From Myoxocephalus aenaeus (lineage: Eukaryota; Chordata; Actinopteri; Perciformes; Cottidae): a stretch of DNA of 64,000 nucleotides. Numbering within the stretch: position 1 is the first letter of the stretch; every line of letters starts with the position of its first letter. This document shows positions 56,096-64,000 of this stretch, piece after piece. The notes below the pieces were generated by a model that saw nothing but the letters and a program-made list of their open reading frames with translations, did no database searches and had not been told where the DNA came from. The DNA lies in contig JBAMJR010000246.1 in the NCBI GenBank assembly GCA_038501785.1, positions 387,501 to 451,500 of the forward strand, written 5' to 3'. Position numbers and translations under genes: made by a program.

Positions 56096-58364
56096 ATGGA
56101 GGACAACAAACCATGGGCTCTGATCTCAGAGGTGGGCGAACAAGGTTACATTGAAGAGGTCACTGACATACTGGAACAACACTTCCGTATCATCTGCCAC
56201 AAAGACTTCCTTAAAAACTCTATGGTGCACGGGCCAAAGATCCAGGCCATATTGATGTGGGATGCGCTGCCTAGAGCAGAGCCTTCGCTGCTCAGTTTGC
56301 TTCCCTCGCTGAAGGTGGTCGCCAACGGAGGAGTGGGCATTGACCACCTGGACTTGCCGTACATCGCCAGTCTGGGAGTGAAGGTGACCAACACGCCAGG
56401 TGTAGTGAGCGATGCCACTGCAGATATCGCGATGGGTCTGCTTCTGGCATCGGCACGCAGGATCGTTGAAGGTGAGCCAAGTCAATTTGACTTTTAAAGA
56501 TAAAAATCATAAATTTTCTCCAAGGGCTTAAAAAAAAATCTGTGTGACACCATGTATCCTAGAACTTTCAAAGGTTAGCTGAATTCTTACAATTACATAA
56601 GACTTATAGCTTTATGAGGAAGTTTTAGAGAAACTTTAATCTGTAACGTACTTTGGCGGCTGTGGTTCATGGGTAGAGTGGTCGTCCTGCAACCGCAAGG
56701 GTAGCGGTCCGATCCCTGGTCTCCCCATAGTTTGCATGTCGGAGTGTCCTCGAGCAAGACACTGAACCCCCGGCGCTTCTCAGCAACCCACTGCTCCTGC
56801 TAAGGATGGGTTAAATGCGGAGACCTCATTTCATGTATGTAAAAAGTATGGAATATGACAAACGTAATACTTTATTTTGATTTTTTATGCGCCTCAATGT
56901 CACCAAATAGCTGTAGACCCCAACATTATCTTTATACCACTAAACTTGATAAATACCTAAATATCATTTTCGCAGAAAGACAAACAAGAGCCAAACAAAC
57001 AAAAGGCCGTGTACGCTTCAATTCATTTTATTATGTATAGCCCAAAATCACAAATACAAATTTGCCTCGGAGCGCTTTACAATCTGTACACGTACATCCC
57101 TGTTCTGGGACCTCACATCGGATCAGGAAAAACACATCAATGTGTCTTTGCTGATGAAATAAACCATCTAATTGAGGATATGTCCTGTTTTTTTGTAGGT
57201 CACCAAATAGCTGTAGACCCCAACATTACCTTTCTACCACTAAACCTGATGGGAGTTGAAGTCACAGGGTCGACTCTGGGGATTATTGGAATGGGACACA
57301 TTGGCTGCAAAATTGCTCAAAGAGGCAAAGGATTTGACATGAAGATCCTGTATCACAACAGGAACAGGAGGTAAAAGTTTGATGACTTAATAGTTAGAAA
57401 AGTTGAAATTCCTTAGTCGATGCATTTTCAGACTAATTCATATAAAATACAGACATAGTTCCTGGACCTATAACTGTTGTACATCCAAAAGATATAGATA
57501 GTGATAAATGATTAATGACAATTAGAACATATAATAGACATAATATCATGTCAAAATCCAATTATGGACAAAAAAAGCTTTGCCTACTTCAATTCTCACT
57601 ACTATCCCGGATATGTTAAACACATCAAAGAGACTATGTTAATCGCCAGCTTCATCTTTTCTTTGTGCCGTTCAGGAATGTTGAAGATGAGGAGGCGGTT
57701 GGTGCGAGTTACCGGGAGAACATGGACGACCTGCTGAAAGAATCTGACTTTGTCATGCTGGCGGTCAACCTGACCCCTGAGACCACAGGCCTGATCAGCC
57801 ACAGAGAGCTGTCCCTCATGAAACCCACAGCAACTCTGGTCAACATCAGCAGAGGTGAGAATAATGTATTTCCTAGACTTTACTTGGTTAAAGAATTACA
57901 AAAGTTACTGTGAAGTTATTCTGAAACACTGATGTTTAAACTCATTTTGTACTTTTCACGCCTCAGGTCTGGTGGTGGACCAGGATGCTTTAGTCAAAGC
58001 TTTGCAGTCTGGAACAATTCGTGCAGCAGCATTAGATGTGACTCACCCTGAACCCTTACCAAGGTCTCAGCACACTCTTTAACCAGAATCACAATTCATA
58101 ACATCTCTAAATGTTAAGGTCTGCTTCCTTTGCTGTTAAAAACGTCAAAGGAAGCATCATTTAACATTTGCTGGCTCCTAACAACTCCTCTTCTTCCTCC
58201 TGTGCAGGGATCATCCTCTCCTTGGCCTTCCTAATGTGCTCATCACGCCCCACGTTGGCACCAACACTACCGCTACAATAAGGAAGATGGTGCTGAAGAT
58301 GGTAGACAATGCGTTGGCTGTACTGAATGGTCAAGTTATTCCCAATGAAGTCAAACCAAAATGA
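56096..58364 (+). CDS. GRHPR-family D-2-hydroxyacid dehydrogenase, copy A
   Basis: Five exons: 56096-56471, 57199-57370, 57676-57854, 57967-58063, 58208-58364; 981 nt, 326 aa, all GT-AG and in frame. The N-terminal substrate half (1-~125, ending RRIVEG) holds 'NGGVGIDHLDL' and 'NTPGVVSDATADIAMGLLLA'. The NADP-binding Rossmann half holds GMGHIG (156-161). Catalytic Arg242 (NISRG), Glu271 (HPEPLP) and His290 (TPHVGT) are all present. Family reaction: NAD(P)H reduction of glyoxylate, hydroxypyruvate or similar 2-keto acids. Fish homologues are often called 2-ketogluconate reductase-like; substrate not determined. Start chosen at the first ATG (MEDNKPW), where copy B reads ATT and begins in an upstream exon. 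That upstream exon is missing here, so the promoter is unclear; an acceptor-like CTCCAG just before suggests a lost or different leader exon. Confidence 0.88.
56655..56860 (+). mobile_element. tRNA-derived SINE in the first intron of copy A
   Basis: tRNA-like head with A-box-like TGGTTCATGGGTAGAGTGG and B-box-like GGTCCGATCCC, then GCATGTCGGAGTGTCC and AAGACACTGAACCC. Flanked by AACGTACTTT (56645-56654) and AACGTAATACTTT (56861-56873), an imperfect target duplication. Absent from copy B. Confidence 0.8.
56899..56950 (+). pseudogene. decayed partial duplicate of copy A exon 2
   Basis: 52 bp matching the first 52 bp of exon 2 (57199-57250) at 49 positions, exactly 300 bp upstream. The base pair before it is AT, not AG, so it cannot be spliced in as the true exon is. 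Not found in the same intron of copy B. Confidence 0.85.
57015..57139 (+). repeat. truncated interspersed repeat next to exon 2 of copy A
   Basis: Same family as 12528 and 55185, cut off after GGATCAGGAAAAAC. Its counterpart in copy B is 61366-61492, so it inserted before the gene duplication. Confidence 0.8.
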
Positions 58365-58550
58365 CTTCACTGATGGTCCCTCATCTGTCTGTATTTAGAA
58401 GTGTTTTCTGAATGCAAGATCAAGTACATACATTAGTTTTTACCTGTTTAGTTGTTCTGTCTAACAATCTGCCATCATTACTGTGGTCAACAAGTAATAA
58501 GATAACGAATGTATCAATTAGCAAATGTTTAATGTAATGTATTGTCTGCA

Positions 58551-58556
58551 AATAAA
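58551..58556 (+). terminator. polyadenylation signal, copy A
   Basis: AATAAA 187 nt after the stop codon. Confidence 0.65.
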
Positions 58557-58671
58557 TGTTGGATATAAAATTATACGAGTAGTATTCCAACTTTATTTGG
58601 ACTGAATGACTGTTACCACATTTTGCTCATCTGTTATAATTTCACGTACCTCAAAGTTCTCTCATTGTTAC

Positions 58672-59095
58672 AATTTGCATACATCATTGGGTTTAATAGA
58701 TTTTTGATTTTGTTATTAGTCCCTTTCATAATGAACAAGTCCAACATTATCTTATACCTATTCCCTATTGGGTTGATGCTAGAATCCATGCTGTCTGCAC
58801 ATGCTTTGGCATTACATTAAGTTAGTAAACTGCCAGTTTGCATTCAAGTAATAAACTACACTTAATCTTTTTTATTTATTTATAGTAAAGCGTTTTAAAT
58901 GATGTCTTATCAAAAGCTCATCCAGCAACAGGCTGCACACACCGAGCCTATAAAGTGGATGCGTCCTTTGGGCTATATGTTGTGTGTATTGCTTTTCCCA
59001 TCTTCTGCTGAGCACTAGCCACCGTTTTCAAAAGTGCTGGAGGCTCTTAATATTAAGTTTATTAAGGCTACATTTGCATAAATATATACAGTGTA

Positions 59096-59170
<75 letters not shown>

Positions 59171-59640
59171 CTTTATAATACTCCACACTTTCATAATGAG
59201 CAAATATTATATTATCTTAAACCTTTTCCACATTGGGTAAATGCTTGAATCCATAAGTTTTTTTACATTATTGGTCATCATTTTTTAACTGTTTAAATGC
59301 CAGTTTTCATGCACTTAATACACTACATTTACTCCTTTAAATATTCTTCTGTATGTTCTGCTACTGTTGCTTAATTTGCCCTTTGAGGATAATTAATTTC
59401 CTCACATCGAAGTAGGGGTTTCCACTGATTTAGGGGTGGGGGGTTAAAATAGGAAGAGATCTGACAGAAAAAAAGTGTTTTTTCCCCTTTGTGTACTGTC
59501 TCTTTATGGGTGGTGGGGTGATTTCTAACCATTGGTCGATGTGCTCATTCGTCTGCGTTCATCACCCTGAATGAGGGAGTAGTGGGCCTTGTTATGGAGG
59601 ACCTTGTGAGTGAGAAGAAGGACTTGGGATCCGTTTCTTT
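58672..59640 (+). repeat. 3' flank of copy A with old internal duplication and (TA)n
   Basis: 58672-58830 and 59165-59340 share the order TTTCATAATGA, ATTATCTTA, 'ATTGGG', 'GAATCCAT', TGCCAGTTT and an ACTACA-type end, so one is an old duplicate of the other. (TG)n(TA)n lies at 59096-59169. No gene seen. Confidence 0.6.
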
Positions 59641-60074
59641 TAGGTTTTACAGCAATGTAGAATGTTGTAAATGATAGTTTATGACCTTATTTATTGGGGG
59701 GGAAATGCTGTTCTGGCACAGTTCATGAAGTCAATAATTTATTTTTCACTAGGAAAGAATAATGAATGGTTGTCTTCTGCTTCGTTTTATGGATGTGTTT
59801 TGCAATGATCTTGAAATACATCCTATCCCAACCCATAACTGTTTTGTCTCTCCCCTTCACTCCTCCTCTCTGTCTTTTCCACGCCCCTTTTTACCTGGCC
59901 ATTTTGACACTAATTAGTTTGTTGTGTATTTAATATGTTTGTTCTCCCTGTTTTAGCTCTCCGTGTGTGGTTTTATAGAGCTAGTTTCACTGGGTTTTAT
60001 GTACACCTGTAGGTTTTCTGGATTTGCATCTTTTGCTTGCCTGTTTTTGGACTGCATCTGGTAAGTTTCTTTTC

Positions 60075-60133
60075 ATCTCAAAACACTGTTGATTAGACAG
60101 CAGGTGGCTGTCTAATCAACAGTGTTTTGAGAT
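60075..60133. repeat. perfect 27-bp inverted repeat with 5-nt loop
   Basis: Arms 60075-60101 and 60107-60133 are exact reverse complements (ends ATCTCAAAACAC…GTGTTTTGAGAT), loop AGGTG. It lies about 525 bp before the start codon of copy B and just after a donor-like CATCTG/GTAAGT at 60060. Confidence 0.95.
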
Positions 60134-60657
60134 TTTGAAGGGCTTTCATTTTGAAATTCAACATCAGAATAACTTGATTGTCTGAGTGACACCTTGAGGT
60201 GGTCTACTATTAATCTGAAGTGAAATTATTTTGTAACTATAGACCATATCCTTTATCCCTCCTGTCGTGGTTGTTTCTCCCCTCTTACTTTAGTTTTCCC
60301 AGTCAAATTTGACCGGCCTGTTTAACTGCTCTTACATGAACACAAATGTCTCTCTGACAGAAAATCGCCTCAACAGTTGCCTACTCTTTGTGTTCAGAGT
60401 CAAATGTTTACATTTACTTTGATATTGTGTATAATGTAATTGTATGTACATTTCCATCTATGTAGTGCATATCAGAAACAGGTTTGCATTTCTGCACTGA
60501 ATTTGCACTGATCAAACAGTTAGAAATAAACAAGAGACTGTAACTCAACCAATGACAACTAAATGAATAATGAAAACTGATTGTGGCCAAACACTGAGGG
60601 GGATTTCTATTTTCTTTTATTTGGATATAAGTGCAGGAAACAACCAGCAGAACTTCC

Positions 60658-62727
60658 ATGGCAGACCAGAGTAAGTCAAAGTGATGCAAAGTAACTTGCA
60701 TAGCTTATAAAGACCAGTATTATTATGTAGACTGAGAAATATATAACTGTCCTGTCCCTGTTGCAGAGGTAATTGAGGACAACAAACCATGGGCTCTGAT
60801 CTCAGAGGTGGGTGAACAAGGTTACATTGAAGAGGTCACTGACATACTGGAACAACACTTCCGTATCATCTGCCACAAAGACTTCCTTCAAAACTCTCTG
60901 GTGCACGGGCCAAAGATCCAGGCCATGTTGATGTTGAAGAGCTTACCTGCAGCAGAGCCTTCGCTGCTCAGTTTGCTTCCCTCGCTGAAGGTGGTCGCCA
61001 ACGGAGGAGTGGGCATTGACCACCTGGACTTGCCGTACATCGCCAGTCTGGGAGTGAAGGTGACCAACACGCCAGGTGTAGTGAGCGATGCCACTGCAGA
61101 TATCGCGATGGGTCTGCTTCTGGCATCGGCACGCAGGATCGTTGAAGGTGAGCCAAGTCAATTTGACTATTTACTAGACCAAAATCATAAATTTTCTCCA
61201 AGGGCTTAACAATCTGTGTGACATCATGTATCCTGTAAGTCTCAAAGGTTAACGAAATTCTTACAATTACATAAGACTTATGAGCAAGTCTTGCAGAAAC
61301 TTTAATCTGTAACGTGCTTCTAAATATCTTTTTCGCAGAAAGACGAACAAGAGGCCGTATACGCTTCAATTCATTTTATTTTGTATAGCCCAAAATCACA
61401 AATACAAATTTGCCTCGGAGGGCTTTACAATCTGTACATGTACGACATCCCTGTTCTGGGACCTCATATCGGATCAGGAAAAACACATCAATGTGTCTTT
61501 GCTGATGAAATAAACCATCTAATTGAGGATATGTCCTGTTTTTTTTGTAGGTCACCAAATAGCTGTAGACCCCAACCTTACCTTTCTACCACTAAACCTG
61601 ATGGGAGTTGAAGTCACAGGGTCGACTCTGGGGATTATTGGAATGGGACACATTGGCTGCAAAATTGCTCAAAGAGGCAAAGGATTTGACATGAAGATCC
61701 TGTATCACAACAGGAACAGGAGGTAAAAGTTTGATGACTTAATAGTTAGAAAAGTTGAAATTCCTTAGTGAAATCTTAGTCGATGCATTTTCAGACTAAT
61801 TCATATAAAATACAGACATAGTTCCTGGACCTATAACTGTTGTACATCCAAAAGATATAGATAGTGATAAATGATTAATGACAATTAGAACATATAATAG
61901 ACATAATATCATGTCAAAATCCAATTATGGACAAAAAAAGCTTTGCCTACTTCAATTCTCACTACTATCCTGTATATGTTAAACACATCAAAGAGACTAT
62001 GTTAATCGCCAGCTTCATCTTTTCTTTGTGCCGTTCAGGAATGTTGAAGATGAGGAGGCGGTTGGTGCGAGTTACCGGGAGAACATGGACGACCTGCTGA
62101 AAGAATCTGACTTTGTCATGCTGGTGGTCAACCTGACCCCTGAGACCACAGGCCTGATCAGCCACAGAGAGCTGTCCCTCATGAAACCCACAGCAACTCT
62201 GGTCAACATCAGCAGAGGTGAGAATAATGTATTTCCTAGACTTTACTTGGTTAAAGAGTTACAAAAGTTACTGTGAAGTTATTCTGAAACACTGATGTTT
62301 AAACTCATTTTGTACTTTTCACGCCTCAGGTCTGGTGGTGGACCAGGATGCTTTAGTCAAAGCTTTGCAGTCTGGAACAATTCGTGCAGCAGCATTAGAT
62401 GTGACTCACCCTGAACCCTTACCAAGGTCTCAGCACACTCTTTAACCAGAATCACAATTCATAACATCTCTAAATGTTAAGGTCTGCTTCCTTTGCTGTT
62501 AAAAACGTCAAAGGAAGCATCATTTAACATTTGCTGGCTCCTAACAACTCCTCTTCTTCCTCCTGTGCAGGGATCATCCTCTCCTTGGCCTTCCTAATGT
62601 GCTCATCACGCCCCACGTTGGCACCAACACTACCGCTACAATAAGGAAGATGGTGCTGAAGATGGTAGACAATGCGTTGGCTGTACTGAATGGTCAAGTT
62701 ATTCCCAATGAAGTCAAACCAAAATGA
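60658..62727 (+). CDS. GRHPR-family D-2-hydroxyacid dehydrogenase, copy B
   Basis: Six exons: 60658-60670, 60767-61147, 61551-61722, 62039-62217, 62330-62426, 62571-62727; 999 nt, 332 aa, in frame. The 13-nt first exon reads ATG GCA GAC CAG A, donor GTAAGT, and joins acceptor TTGCAG to give MADQKVIEDNKPW. After that it matches copy A except for a few residues, clustered at 59-76 (for example 'MLMLKSLPAAEPS' against 'ILMWDALPRAEPS'), plus Leu for Ile and Val for Ala later. GMGHIG is at 162-167; catalytic Arg248, Glu277 and His296 are intact. Likely role as for copy A: cytosolic NAD(P)H-dependent reduction of 2-keto acids such as hydroxypyruvate or glyoxylate; substrate not proven. This copy has the fuller gene structure and is probably closer to the ancestral form. 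Confidence 0.92.
61366..61492 (+). repeat. truncated interspersed repeat next to exon 3 of copy B
   Basis: Orthologous position to 57015-57139; same truncation point. Confidence 0.8.
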
Positions 62728-62913
62728 CTTCACTGATGGTCCCTCATCTGTCTGTATTTAGAAGTGTTTTCTGAATGCAAGATCAAGTACATACATTAGT
62801 TTTTACCTGTTTAGTTGTTCTGTCTAACAATCTGCCATCATTACTGTGGTCAACAAGTAATAAGATAACGAATGTATCAATTAGCAAATGTTTAATGTAA
62901 TGTATTGTCTGCA

Positions 62914-62919
62914 AATAAA
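62914..62919 (+). terminator. polyadenylation signal, copy B
   Basis: AATAAA 187 nt after the stop codon, the same spacing as in copy A. Confidence 0.65.
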
Positions 62920-63453
62920 TGTTGGATATAAAATTATACGAGTAGTATTCCAACTTTATTTGGACTGAATGACTGTTACCACATTTTGCTCATCTGTTAT
63001 AATTTCACGTACCTCAAAGTTCTCTCATTGTTACAATTTGCATACATCATTGGGTTTAATAGATTTTTGATTTTGTTATTAGTCCCTTTCATAATGAACA
63101 AGTCCAACATTATCTTATACCTATTCCCTATTGGGTTGATGCTAGAATCCATGTTGTCTGCACATGCTTTGGCATTACATTAAGTTAGTAAACTGCCAGT
63201 TTGCATTCAAGTAATAAACTACACTTAATCTTTTTTATTTATTTATAGTAAAGCGTTTTAAATGATGTCTTATCAAAAGCTCATCCAGCAACAGGCTGCA
63301 CACACCGAGCCTATAAAGTGGATGCGTCCTTTGGGCTATATGTTGTGTGTATTGCTTTTCCCATCTTCTGCTGAGCACTAGCCACCGTTTTCAAAAGTGC
63401 TGGAGGCTCTTAATATTAAGTTTATTAAGGCCACATTTGCATAAATATATACA

Positions 63454-63455
<2 letters not shown>

Positions 63456-63530
<75 letters not shown>
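63456..63530. repeat. (TG)n(TA)n microsatellite, copy B 3' flank
   Basis: Same position as in copy A, slightly different in length and composition. Confidence 0.95.
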
Positions 63531-63531
<1 letters not shown>

Positions 63532-64000
63532 CTTTATAATACTCCACACTTTCATAATGAGCAAATATTATATTATCTTAAACCTTTTCCACATTGGGTC
63601 AATGCTTGAATCCATAAGTTTTTTTACATTATTGGTCATCATTTTTTAACTGTTTAAATGCCAGTTTTCATGCACTTAATACACTACATTTACTCCTTTA
63701 AATATTCTTCTGTATGTTCTGCTACTGTTGCTTAATTTGCCCTTTGAGGATAATTAATTTCCTCACATCAAAGTAGGGGTTTCCACTGATTTAGGGGTGG
63801 GGGGTTAAAATAGGAAGAGATCTGACAGAAAAAAAGTGTTTTTTCCCCTTTGTGTACTGTCTCTTTATGGGTGGTGGGGTGATTTCTAACCATTGGTCGA
63901 TGTTCTCATTCGTCTGCGTTCATCACCCTGAATGAGGGAGTAGTGGGCCTTGTTATGGAGGACCTTGTGAGTGAGAAGAAGGACTTGGGATCCGTTTCTT

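Larger units (their letters stand above)
56093..59637 (+). repeat. tandem duplication unit, copy A
   Basis: Nearly identical to 60768-64000 from the second exon of copy B onward, including introns and 3' flank. The offset is 4676 bp in the first shared exon, 4352 in the next and 4363 from the third shared exon to the window end. Differences are a 313-bp block and smaller indels in the first shared intron and an 11-bp indel in the second. Confidence 0.95.
60768..64000 (+). repeat. tandem duplication unit, copy B (runs off the window)
   Basis: Counterpart of 56093-59637. Identity is still near complete at the last base of the window, so the true right boundary is outside. Confidence 0.95.

Noticed and set aside
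56126..56510. Minus-strand frames opposite the dehydrogenase exons
   Set aside because: Shadows of the real plus-strand coding sequence in both copies.
58161..58370. Minus-strand 69-codon frame opposite the last exon of copies A and B
   Set aside because: Antisense shadow of the conserved C-terminal exon.

Overview
The window looks like teleost fish nuclear DNA. Genes are split by GT-AG introns, long (CA)n and (TA)n microsatellites are frequent, and several repeat families typical of bony fish are present (a tRNA-headed SINE, palindromic MITEs, a piggyBac relic, a solo LTR). The order znf706(-), grhl2(+), ncald(-) matches what I know of human 8q22.3 (YWHAZ, ZNF706, GRHL2, NCALD, RRM2B), so this is a conserved vertebrate block. 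The last gene family, GRHPR-like dehydrogenases, is not in that human neighbourhood.

Layout. 1-510 is a CpG-type promoter with a CRE and an RFX X-box, probably firing leftwards. 510-4400 is intergenic with two old repeats. znf706 (coding 4422-4882, minus) makes a complete 76-aa small zinc-finger protein. 6.4-12.9 kb is intergenic and rich in microsatellites. grhl2 (13365-28547, plus) is complete: 16 coding exons that join in frame to 611 aa, including a poorly conserved 71-nt exon 5 found by phase matching. Convergent 3' ends lie at about 29.4 and 30.2 kb. ncald (coding 32457-35547, minus) is complete at 192 aa; its 5' leader extends through a large intron to a CpG promoter at about 45.6-45.9 kb. 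46-56 kb is a repeat-rich stretch with no confirmed gene.

56-64 kb holds two tandem copies of a D-2-hydroxyacid dehydrogenase gene (GRHPR family). Copy A encodes 326 aa and copy B 332 aa. Exons, introns and at least 1.3 kb of 3' flank are nearly identical, so the duplication is recent or homogenised. Homology starts exactly at the second exon of copy B. Copy A lacks B's 13-nt first coding exon and has ATG where B has ATT. Copy A's first intron also carries a SINE and a decayed duplicate of the next exon's start. The array runs off the right edge.

Functional reading: grhl2 is an epithelial transcription factor, ncald a neuronal calcium sensor, znf706 a small nuclear protein, and the GRHPR-like enzymes are cytosolic 2-keto-acid reductases. 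They share a neighbourhood, not a pathway. I did not find a previously undescribed system. The most interesting structures are the tandem dehydrogenase array and its breakpoint, a perfect 27-bp hairpin just upstream of copy B, and two changes at conserved positions of ncald.
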